Assembly: GCA_016706275.1 (NCBI GenBank)
Contig: JADJJY010000001.1
Location: 496,001 to 560,000, forward strand
Length of the DNA stretch: 64,000 nucleotides
Direction of reading: 5' to 3'
From: Chloracidobacterium sp.
GTDB taxonomy: Bacteria; Acidobacteriota; Blastocatellia; Pyrinomonadales; Pyrinomonadaceae
Below the pieces are notes generated by a model, which saw only the letters and a program-made list of their open reading frames with translations, did no database searches and had not been told where the DNA came from. The position numbers and the translations under genes were made by a program. Shown in pieces: positions 15,880-24,013 of this stretch (the stretch's first letter is position 1; the number at the start of each line of letters is the position of its first letter).

Positions 15880-17591
15880 ATGAAACGATGCCCTGAATGC
15901 AGGCGGGATTATTACGACGATACTCTGCTCTATTGTCTCGACGACGGCAATGCTTTGCTCGAAGGCCCGGCGACGGCTTCTTCCGGCGACGAACCGGCGA
16001 CGGCGATCTTGCACTCGACGGCTGCAACGGGCGAGGCTCCGACTCGCGCTCAGATTCGCACGACCGAGCAAACTGCTGTTCTGCCTTCGGGCATCCGCGA
16101 ACCGCTGAAACAAGGTATCGACAAACGCTTGCTGGCTGCGCCGTTTCTGCTCGCCATTATTGTTTTCGGCGGATTCTTTGGATATCGCTATTTCACCGCT
16201 TGGAAAGTGGTCAAATAAATTCCATCGCGGTGCTTCCGTTCGAAAACCGCAGCGGAGATGCCGATACAGATTACCTCTCCGATGGTTTGGCTGATTCGTT
16301 GATCTATCGTCTTTCGCAGTTGCCGAATCTGAAGGTCAGCCCAACGAGCTCGGTCATGCGATACAAGGGCAAGGAAACGGATGTTGCGAAGATAGCTAAG
16401 GAACTCGAGGTCGACGCGGTGATGTCGGGGCGTTTGTCACAGCGCGGCGATGACCTGTCGATCAGTGTGCAATTGATCGACGCACGAACAAAAAAATTGA
16501 TCTGGGCCGAGCAGTATGACCGTAAAATGGCCGATCTGCTGGCCACGCAACGCGAGATCGCGACGACTATCACGCAAAAGCTTGAACTGAAGTTGTCGGG
16601 CAATGAAACGGGCGTAAGCAAAAATACACAGACAATAATGAGGCCTACCAGCTTTACTTGCGCGGACGCTACAGCTTTGCCAAGCGGACAAAGGAAGAAA
16701 TGCTTCGCGCCATCGAATACTTCAAGCAGGCTGTCAAGCTCGATCCAAAATTCGCATTGGCATATGCTCGGATCTCCGAAGTCTATGGCACTATGCCGGC
16801 CTATCCTTACCTTTCTCCAAGAGAGGCCTTTCCTGAAGCAAAGCCGCTGCCGAAAAGCATTGGAAATTGATCCGACGCTATCCGAGGCACACACTTTTCT
16901 CGCTTATGCACAGGTGATCTATGACTGGAACTGGGCTGAGGGCGAACGTTCTTTCAAACGAGCACTTGAACTAGATCCGAATAATTTCTCCGCCCATTTT
17001 CGCTACGGTCAGATATATCTGCTCCCGGTGGGCAGAGTTGACGAAGGCATCAGCGAGATGACACAAGGACTCAAAGCAGAACCATTGGATGTAAATATGG
17101 CGGTTGCTGTAGTCTGGGCAAACCTTATACGAGGACAATATGAGGAAGCACTTGAACAGATGCGCAAGATTCACGATCTTGAACCGAACCACCCTCTTTC
17201 GCGATCGAATCTAGCATCGGTCCTCATTGAAATGCGCAGATACGATGAGGCGATAGCTTTATGTGAGAAAGGGCTGCAGGACGATCCTAATCACCAATTG
17301 CTCCTTAGCGAAGTGGGCATCGCCTATGCGAGAGCCGACCGGCGCGACAAAGCGGAAGAAATCATCGCCCGGTATAGGGAACTTGAAAAAACTCAGTGGG
17401 TGCCGCCGACCCGGATCGCCGTGATATATGGTGCTTTGGGTGAGAAGGACAAAGCGTTCGCGGAGTTGGAAAAGGCCTACGAGGCACGTGACTGGGACAT
17501 GCACCGACTCAAAATCAGCGAAGATATGCGGCCACTGCGCGATGATCCGCGATTTAAGGCACTGCTCAAACGCCTAAATCTGCCGGAATAG
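15880..17591 (+). pseudogene. Zinc-ribbon/TM/FlgO-like/TPR protein, broken by four single-base losses
   Basis: First member of a tandem trio. The frame from 15880 gives the zinc ribbon (MKRCPECRRDYYDDTLLYC), the EPATAILHSTAA linker and a TM segment, then stops at 16218. The continuation INSIAVLPFENRSGD is in another frame. Comparison with the two intact neighbours places one missing A in each of four A-runs: 16204-16206, 16620-16624, 16840-16842 and 16853-16856. Restoring them gives one protein with the same domains, ending LLKRLNLPE. Either the gene is decaying or these are homopolymer errors in the assembly. The last frame (from about 16860 to the stop) still encodes several TPR units. Confidence 0.85.
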
Positions 17592-17597
17592 AACTTT

Positions 17598-19313
17598 ATG
17601 AAACGATGCCCTGAATGTAGGCGGGATTATTACGACGATACTTTGCTGTATTGTCTAGACGATGGAAACGCGCTGCTCGAAGGGCCGGCGACGGCTTCAG
17701 GGGGAGATGAGCCCGCAACGGCGATCCTCCACTCGACGGCTGCTCCTGGCGAAGCTCCGACTCGCGCGCAGATTCAGATAACCGACCAGACGGCGATCTT
17801 GCCGACGGGAACCGATGATATTGTTCCCAAGGCTCGGGGTTTTGATAAACGTTTGTTGTTCGCTCCGCTCGCACTTGCGGTCATCGTGCTTGGTGGTTTC
17901 TTTGGCTATCGGTATGTCACTCAGGCAAAACAGATCAATTCGATCGCCGTGATGCCGTTCGTCAATGACAGCGGCAATACCGATGGCGAATATCTTTCGG
18001 ACGGAATGACCGAGACCCTGATCAACAGTTTGTCGCAGTTGCCAAATCTGAGCGTTAAGGCCCGTTCGTCGGTCTTCAGGTACAAGGGGAAGGAGATCGA
18101 TCCGAAAAAGTTGGCTTCGGAGTTGGGTGTGCAAGCGATCTTGACGGGCCGAGTTGTCCAGCGGGGCGATCAGTTGACCCTTAGCGTGGAATTGATCGAC
18201 GGGCTGACCGAGAACACAATTTGGGGCAATAAATACGAGCGAAAAGGCTCTGATCTCGTAGCACTCCAGAGCGAAGTCGCCCGCGATGTTTCAAGCAAAC
18301 TGAAATCAAAATTATCGGGCGCGGATGCAGCCAAAGTCGAAAAGACTTACACGGCAAACCCCCAAGCCTATCAGCTTTACCTAAAAGGCCGTTTTGCATG
18401 GAACAAGCGAACCATCGTGTCGCTCAAGCAGGCGGCCGAATTTTTCAAGCAAGCGATCGAGAAAGACCCGAACTACGCACTCGCTTATGCAGGTTTGGCC
18501 GAAACGTACGTTCTCTTTCCGCAGTATAACGTTGCCTCAGCTAAAGACAGTATGCCACAGGCAAAAGCGGCTGCTTTGAGGGCATTAGAACTGGACGATT
18601 CCTTGGCAGCTCCACACGCCGCTCTCGAATCGTATTTTACCTTTTATGAATTTGATCGGGTTGCGGGGGAAAAGGAGATCCGCCGGGCCATCGAACTCGA
18701 TCCAAACTACGCGACTGCCTATCACTGGCTCGGCGGAGATGTGCTTTACCCGACGAAACGGTTTGACGAAGCCCTTGCGGCGATGAGGCGAGCCGAGGAG
18801 CTGGATCCGCTTTCTCCGATAATTGGAACAAATCTTGGTGACGTATTGCTTTACGCCGGCCGCTATGACGAGGCGATCGTTCAATATCAACGTGTTCTTT
18901 CTCTTGACCCGAATTTTGCTAACGCCTTCACTGGCTTGGGTTTGGCTCATTGGCAAAAGGGCATGAAACCGGAAGCAATAGCCGAAATGCGTAAGTACAT
19001 TGAACTGAGCGGTTCTAGCATAGGAAAAGGAGATCTGGGGTTCTTTCTGGCAAGATCCGGACAGCGGGATGAAGCGGTTAAACTCCTGGCCGAGTTAAAG
19101 CAGGCATATTCACAGCGATACGTTCCCGGCACCGCCATTGCGCTGATCCACCTTGGGCTTGGCGAAAAAGAGAAAGCTGTGGATTGGCTCGAAAAGGAAA
19201 TTGACGACCGCGGATCATGGGCGACTTATTTCGCAACTATGCCGGAACTTGACGACCTGCGCACCGAGCCGCGTTTCAAGGCAATGCTCAAACGCCTAAA
19301 TCTGCCGGAATAG
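17598..19313 (+). CDS. Zinc-ribbon/TM/FlgO-like/TPR protein (tandem copy 2)
   Basis: 571 residues. Order: cytoplasmic Cys motif (Cys4, Cys7, Cys19, with CLDDG where a fourth Cys is usual), a low-complexity linker with EPATAILHSTAAPGEAPTRAQI, one TM helix at about 92-108 (LFAPLALAVIVLGGFFGYRY), a FlgO/TolB-N-like domain (INSIAVMPFVNDSG ... YLSDGMTETLINSLSQ ... LTGRVVQRGD) and TPR repeats to the end. In Acidobacteria the same outer part is often joined to a Ser/Thr kinase. Here a zinc ribbon takes the kinase position. It begins 6 bp after copy 1. The first 330 bp are almost identical to copy 3. Confidence 0.85.
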   Translation: MKRCPECRRDYYDDTLLYCLDDGNALLEGPATASGGDEPATAILHSTAAPGEAPTRAQIQITDQTAILPTGTDDIVPKARGFDKRLLFAPLALAVIVLGGFFGYRYVTQAKQINSIAVMPFVNDSGNTDGEYLSDGMTETLINSLSQLPNLSVKARSSVFRYKGKEIDPKKLASELGVQAILTGRVVQRGDQLTLSVELIDGLTENTIWGNKYERKGSDLVALQSEVARDVSSKLKSKLSGADAAKVEKTYTANPQAYQLYLKGRFAWNKRTIVSLKQAAEFFKQAIEKDPNYALAYAGLAETYVLFPQYNVASAKDSMPQAKAAALRALELDDSLAAPHAALESYFTFYEFDRVAGEKEIRRAIELDPNYATAYHWLGGDVLYPTKRFDEALAAMRRAEELDPLSPIIGTNLGDVLLYAGRYDEAIVQYQRVLSLDPNFANAFTGLGLAHWQKGMKPEAIAEMRKYIELSGSSIGKGDLGFFLARSGQRDEAVKLLAELKQAYSQRYVPGTAIALIHLGLGEKEKAVDWLEKEIDDRGSWATYFATMPELDDLRTEPRFKAMLKRLNLPE

Positions 19314-19319
19314 AACTTT

Positions 19320-21029
19320 ATGAAACGATGCCCTGAATGTAGGCGGGATTATTACGACGATACGCTGTTGTATTGTCTCGACGACGGCAATCCGTTGCTC
19401 GAAGGCCCGGCGACGGCTTCAGGGGGAGATGAGCCCGCGACAGCGATCTTGCATTCGACGGCGGCTCCTGGCGAAGCTCCGACTCGCGCGCAGATTCAGA
19501 TAACCGACCAGACGGCGATCTTGCCGAAGGGAACCGGTGATATTGTTCCCAAGGCTCGGGGTTTTGATAAACGTTTGTTGTTCGCTCCGCTCGCACTTGC
19601 GGTCATCGTGCTTGGTGGTTTCTTTGGCTACCGGTATATCACGCCCGCCAAGCAGATCAATTCCATCGCCGTGATGCCGTTTGAGAATAGGAATTCGGAT
19701 GCCGACACGGATTATCTGTCCGATGGTTTGGCGGAATCGGTGATCTTTCGGCTGACGCAGATCCCTGATCTGCGGGTCAGCCCGACGAGTTCGGTGATGC
19801 GTTACAAAGGGAAGGAGACTGATGTTGCCAAGATCGCCTCCGAACTTGGCGTGGATGCGGTGATGACCGGACGCCTTACCAAGCGGGGCGACAATCTGAA
19901 CATCACCGTCGAGCTGGTGGATGCCCGCACGAACAAGTCGCTGTGGGGCGAGCAGTATGAACGGAAACTTTCGGAATTATTGACCACCCAACGCGAGATC
20001 GTCGCTGAGATCGTGAGCAAACTGCAACTAAAACTGTCGGGCGAAAGCGAGCAAAAGCTGGCGAAGAAATACACCAACAACGACGAGGCTTATCAACTTT
20101 ATCTTAGGGGCCAGTATCATCTAACCAAACGATCAAAAGATGACATTTACAAGGCCATTGATTACTACGAGCAGTCGATAAAGCTCGATCCCAACTTTGC
20201 CCTGGCCTACGCTGGTCTGAGCTATGCGTACCAATTAGATGTGGGAAATTCCTACTTTTCATTTTCCATGGAAGAGGGTCTAAAGAGGGCAAAGGATGCC
20301 GCCGTCAGGGCAGCAGAGATAGACCCGAATCTGGCCGAGGCACGAACAGTCATCGGAATATCGCTTTCGAAGGAATTGAAATGGACCGAAGCTGAGCGTG
20401 AATATAGGAAGGCTATAGAAATCGATCCAAAAAACGCAGGCTCACATTACCAGTACGGCATTTTCCTCCAGTACTACGGCCGCACCGGTGACTCGATCCG
20501 TGAGATCAAAACTGCCGTCGAATTGGATCCCCAATCTTTGATAATGCAGGCAAATCTCGCCGGGGCGTATCTCTTTGACAGGCAAAGCGAATTGGGATTG
20601 GACTTGGCAAAGAAAGCTTTCGACCTGGATCCTAACTTTAGTTCGGGCCGTTTTTGGCTTGCTTATGCCTACTGTGCGAATAAGAAATATGCCGAGACGA
20701 TTGAGCTTATAGACGCAGCGCCTCGAGACGAGGTTTCTCAGCGATTATTGGCTCGTTTTCGTGGATACGCGTTAGCAAAAAGCGGACGCCGTAGTGAGGC
20801 TGAATCGATTCTCGCAAAATACAGTTCAGATCCGACGTTCTCAGACTCGTCAAATGCCGCCACGATTTATGGAGCACTTGGCGACAAGAACAAGGCATTT
20901 GCCGCGCTAGAGAAAGGTTTTGCCGCGAAAGAGCAATTGTCGCGAATGAAGGTCGATCCGCTGTTCGACGACCTCCGCGACGACCCGCGATTCAAGGAGC
21001 TACTAAAACGGATGAATCTGCCGGAATGA
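19320..21029 (+). CDS. Zinc-ribbon/TM/FlgO-like/TPR protein (tandem copy 3)
   Basis: 569 residues with the same domain order as copy 2. The N-terminal 105 residues are nearly identical to copy 2, whereas the FlgO-like domain is closer to copy 1 (INSIAVMPFENRNSDADTDYLSDGLAESVIFRL, then SPTSSVMRYKGKETDVAKIA). The TPR part is divergent from both. This mosaic suggests recombination or gene conversion within the array. The junction with copy 2 (ggaatagaactttatgaaac) repeats the copy 1/2 junction exactly. The role is probably sensing or scaffolding at the cytoplasmic membrane; ligands are unknown. Confidence 0.85.
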   Translation: MKRCPECRRDYYDDTLLYCLDDGNPLLEGPATASGGDEPATAILHSTAAPGEAPTRAQIQITDQTAILPKGTGDIVPKARGFDKRLLFAPLALAVIVLGGFFGYRYITPAKQINSIAVMPFENRNSDADTDYLSDGLAESVIFRLTQIPDLRVSPTSSVMRYKGKETDVAKIASELGVDAVMTGRLTKRGDNLNITVELVDARTNKSLWGEQYERKLSELLTTQREIVAEIVSKLQLKLSGESEQKLAKKYTNNDEAYQLYLRGQYHLTKRSKDDIYKAIDYYEQSIKLDPNFALAYAGLSYAYQLDVGNSYFSFSMEEGLKRAKDAAVRAAEIDPNLAEARTVIGISLSKELKWTEAEREYRKAIEIDPKNAGSHYQYGIFLQYYGRTGDSIREIKTAVELDPQSLIMQANLAGAYLFDRQSELGLDLAKKAFDLDPNFSSGRFWLAYAYCANKKYAETIELIDAAPRDEVSQRLLARFRGYALAKSGRRSEAESILAKYSSDPTFSDSSNAATIYGALGDKNKAFAALEKGFAAKEQLSRMKVDPLFDDLRDDPRFKELLKRMNLPE

Positions 21030-21060
21030 TTTAGACGAATATAAAAAAACAAAAAATGCT

Positions 21061-21513
21061 ATGCCAACAATCAGAAACGAAACAGATAGAACTAGGTTGA
21101 CCGAGCGTATTAACAAACTCACCGGCGATGAAACGCCTCTGTGGGGCAAAATGACTGCCGAGCAGATGATGTCGCATCTTGTGCAAGGCGGCGAACTGCC
21201 GTTTGAGGCGAGTGTCCCCGACCGCAGCACGTTTATGTCGCGAACGTTTATCAAACCGCTGATACTTCATGTGCTGCCAATGCCGAAAGAGGTCAAGGTC
21301 TCGGCGGAAATGGATCAGCAGGCTGACGGCCGTAAGCCGTTGGGCTTTGAAACGGATCGCTCGCTTCTGATCGAATCAATGAAAAAACTGGGCGAACTGA
21401 GCGTCGATCACAAATGCCTCGACCACCCGTTTTTCGGAAAAATGTCCGCTAAAGATTGGGCCAACATCGCCTATAAACATATCGACCATCACTTGAAGCA
21501 ATTCGGCGTCTAA
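21061..21513 (+). CDS. DUF1569/DinB-like protein
   Basis: 150 residues. The pattern PLWGKMTAEQMMSHLVQGGE, then HPFFGKMSAKDWANIAYKHIDHHLKQFG near the C-terminus, is that of DUF1569 proteins. These have the DinB four-helix fold with His residues placed to bind a metal (His in SHL, HPF and KHIDHH). They are thought to be metal-dependent thiol or hydrolase-type enzymes; the reaction here is unknown. The gene starts 31 bp after the third TPR paralogue and could be read from the same transcript. Confidence 0.85.
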   Translation: MPTIRNETDRTRLTERINKLTGDETPLWGKMTAEQMMSHLVQGGELPFEASVPDRSTFMSRTFIKPLILHVLPMPKEVKVSAEMDQQADGRKPLGFETDRSLLIESMKKLGELSVDHKCLDHPFFGKMSAKDWANIAYKHIDHHLKQFGV

Positions 21514-21516
21514 ACA

Positions 21517-21552
21517 AAAAAAACGCGGCCCATGTGATCGCACATAAGCCGC
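21517..21552 (-). terminator. Rho-independent terminator for the lytic transglycosylase gene
   Basis: Arms gcggc..atgtg and cacat..gccgc (10 bp with a 2x2 internal loop, loop atcg). On the minus strand the hairpin is followed by a run of eight T. It lies between the convergent ends of the DUF1569 and transglycosylase genes. Confidence 0.65.
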
Positions 21553-21628
21553 AAGTCTTTTCGACTATATGGAGAAGAGTGGTTAACTCTCGGTGGGATA
21601 TTGCATTGGCCTGGGCGAGACCAAAACG

Positions 21629-22558
21629 TTATTGATTAACAAGTCTCATTCGTCCGTCCGCCAGACGGATAGCTACCGGGTTCGGTTCGTACACGGCCAG
21701 TGGTCGTGAAACTTTCTGTTCGAGCTTGGCGGCTTGTGAACTGTTCACCCGTTTGTAATTACGTGCAAAGCTGCCGTCCGAGATCTGGGCGTAACGAGCT
21801 GTGATGCGGCGGACGTATTCGCGGGTCTCATTGTACGGCGGGATGCTGTTGCCGTATTTCATCACCGCACCTTCGCCGGCGTTGTAGCCCGCCAGAGCGA
21901 GGCTCACGTCCTGACCAAACATATTTAGCAGCATTCGCATATATTTGATGCCGCCCTCGATGTTCTGTTTGGGGTCGTAAATGTTTGTCACACCGAGACG
22001 TCGTGCGGTCCCGGGCATAAGCTGCATCAAGCCGCTGGCACCTTTGTACGAGGTTGCCTTGAGCTTGAACGAAGATTCCTGATGCATCTGTGCATAGATC
22101 AGCAGCGGGTCGATGTCATAGCGGCGGCTCGAATCGACAATGTACGAATCGATTGTCGCGTCGCCGGTCGTAAAGCCTTTCATGCCCGACGAAGAGCCCA
22201 TCGAAACTCTCGCACCAGATCTGCTTGAGGCGTTCAATATCTCGCGGTCAGCATAACCGTCGTTGACGCTCATGCGGGCCGTGCGGGTTTGTTTGGACGG
22301 CGTAACCATCGCAGTCGGCTGGACAAACTGTTTGCCCGACGGGCTGTACTTAGCTTTGGTTACTATCACTTTATTGTTCTTAGTATTTGCGGCGGTATTG
22401 GTAGCTTTGGGCTTTGCACCGACCGGGACAAAGTCCGGACGGATGACCGAGACGCCGCGAGAGGTGTCAAAATTGTCAAAGAAACGCTGGCGTTCCTGTG
22501 AAAATGCGGGGAGCATTGCGACTAGGCTGAGGATGATCGTGAGGTATGCTTTTTTCAT
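21629..22558 (-). CDS. Exported lytic transglycosylase (SLT domain)
   Basis: 309 residues. ATG 22558 is chosen because MKKAYLTIILSLVAMLPAFS is a typical signal peptide. The longer frame reads untranslated upstream DNA. A low-complexity region (about 30-120) precedes the SLT domain: IDPLLIYAQMHQESSFKLKA with the catalytic Glu, ASGLMQLMPGTARRLGV, NIEGGIKYMRMLL and ALAGYNAGEGAVMKYG. The enzyme cleaves the MurNAc-GlcNAc bond of peptidoglycan with anhydro product. A short C-terminal tail (RPLAVYEPNPVAIRLADGRMRL) could bind a partner. It is monocistronic. Confidence 0.93.
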   Translation of the reverse strand: MKKAYLTIILSLVAMLPAFSQERQRFFDNFDTSRGVSVIRPDFVPVGAKPKATNTAANTKNNKVIVTKAKYSPSGKQFVQPTAMVTPSKQTRTARMSVNDGYADREILNASSRSGARVSMGSSSGMKGFTTGDATIDSYIVDSSRRYDIDPLLIYAQMHQESSFKLKATSYKGASGLMQLMPGTARRLGVTNIYDPKQNIEGGIKYMRMLLNMFGQDVSLALAGYNAGEGAVMKYGNSIPPYNETREYVRRITARYAQISDGSFARNYKRVNSSQAAKLEQKVSRPLAVYEPNPVAIRLADGRMRLVNQ

Positions 22559-22689
22559 TTTGGTTGGATTGACAGACGGGTATCTACACGATGGATCGGG
22601 CTCTTGCCGGCGTTCCATCGCCTACTTAATAGAAATGTATAAGCGGAAAGTGTTTCCACAAAATACAAAAATATTTAACAATGTTGGCT

Positions 22690-22724
22690 GTCAGTTATCG
22701 GTAGTCAGTTGTCAGTTGTCAGTG
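22690..22724. repeat. Heptamer-period tract (gtcagtt units)
   Basis: Five 7-bp units: gtcagtt, atcggta, gtcagtt, gtcagtt, gtcagtg. It lies between divergent genes (transglycosylase and PRC/MgtE_N/CBS protein), about 35 bp before the start of the latter. It has the same period as the other four heptamer tracts. Confidence 0.75.
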
Positions 22725-22758
22725 GTAATCTATTTTCAGATCACTGAAAACTGTTCCT

Positions 22759-24006
22759 ATGCTTTACGTCTCGCAGATACTCAATCGCCCCGTCTTTGAC
22801 GCCCGCAACGAAAAGATCGCGGTCATCAACGACGTCATCGTGCGCTATGGCGACGAAGAGTATCCGCCCGTCATCGGGCTGGTCGCACGTTACCGCCGCC
22901 GCAACTTTTTTATGCCGAGCCGCGATTTCACCGATCTGGGTTTGCACGGCGCGCGGATGACATCGGCGATATTGGATCTCACGCCATTTATCCGCCGCGA
23001 CGGCGAGGTGCTGCTTGGTAAAGATGTGCTCGACAATCAGCTCATCGACGTCGACGGCAAACGCGTGGTGCGTGTGAATGATGTGCAGTTGATCGTGACG
23101 GGCGAGGATTGGCGAGTATCGGGTGCGGATGTAAGTTTGCAGGGATTTGTGCGCCGTTTGATGCCGCAAGGGTTTTTTGGCAGCGATCGTGTGGTTGAGG
23201 TCATCGATTGGGCCGACGTGGGATATCTTGCGACAGACACTGCGACAGTGACTGTGCAGCTCAAATCTTCAAAAGATAAGCTGTCACGACTTCACCCGGT
23301 CGAGATCGCCCAGTTGGCAGAGTCGCTCTCGCCGATCCACCGCACCGAGGTCGTTGAGAGTCTCGATGACGAGATCGCCGCCGACACGCTCGAGGAGATG
23401 TCAACGGAAGCGCAGGCCCGCATTCTCGAAGACATGGACGAAGAACGCGCTGCCGACATTCTCGAAGAAATGTCGCCCGACGACGCTGTCGATGTGCTCG
23501 ACGAAATGGACGACGAAAAATCAGAGCAGCTATTTGCCCTGATGGAAGACGACGAAAAAGCCGATGTCGCCGAGCTGATGCATTTTGATAACGACACGGC
23601 GGGCGGTTTGATGACGACGGAGTTTGTGGTTTTCCCGAAAGAACTGACGGTAGGCGAGACGATCCGCAGCCTTCGCGAAATGGCTGAGACGCCAAACATG
23701 ATCTATTACCTCTACGTTGTCGAGGAAAAAGATTCGTGGCGTCTGTGCGGGCTAATTAGTTTACGTTCGCTGATACTTGCCGACCCGACAAAGAAGCTCG
23801 AAGAAGTAATGCGCAGCGAGTTTCGTTTTGCCCATCCGTCCGAATCCGCCGAGGATGTCGCTCAGACCATCGCCGAATACAATCTGCTCGCCCTGCCCGT
23901 CATCGACGACGAAGGCGACATCGCCGGCATCGTCACCGTCGATGATGCGATGGAAATTCTCTTGCCGAAAAACCTGCAAAGAAGACTGCCGCGTCTTTTT
24001 GGTTAA
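22759..24006 (+). CDS. PRC-barrel/MgtE N-domain/CBS-pair protein without channel
   Basis: 415 residues. The first 170 or so residues contain two PRC-barrel-like units (MLYVSQILNRPVFDARNEKI and VLGKDVL-type QLIDVDGKRVVRVNDVQL). The MgtE N-terminal superhelix follows, with repeating LEEMSTEAQARILEDMDEER and ILEEMSPDDAVDVLDEMDDE motifs. Two CBS domains end the protein (AGGLMTTEFVVFPKELTVGE, ALPVIDDEGDIAGIVTVDDA). The MgtE membrane domain is absent, so it cannot carry Mg2+ itself. Similar proteins often accompany NRAMP-type transporters, but none is seen here. It may be a metal- or nucleotide-responsive regulator. Confidence 0.88.
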   Translation: MLYVSQILNRPVFDARNEKIAVINDVIVRYGDEEYPPVIGLVARYRRRNFFMPSRDFTDLGLHGARMTSAILDLTPFIRRDGEVLLGKDVLDNQLIDVDGKRVVRVNDVQLIVTGEDWRVSGADVSLQGFVRRLMPQGFFGSDRVVEVIDWADVGYLATDTATVTVQLKSSKDKLSRLHPVEIAQLAESLSPIHRTEVVESLDDEIAADTLEEMSTEAQARILEDMDEERAADILEEMSPDDAVDVLDEMDDEKSEQLFALMEDDEKADVAELMHFDNDTAGGLMTTEFVVFPKELTVGETIRSLREMAETPNMIYYLYVVEEKDSWRLCGLISLRSLILADPTKKLEEVMRSEFRFAHPSESAEDVAQTIAEYNLLALPVIDDEGDIAGIVTVDDAMEILLPKNLQRRLPRLFG

Positions 24007-24013
24007 CTATTAT

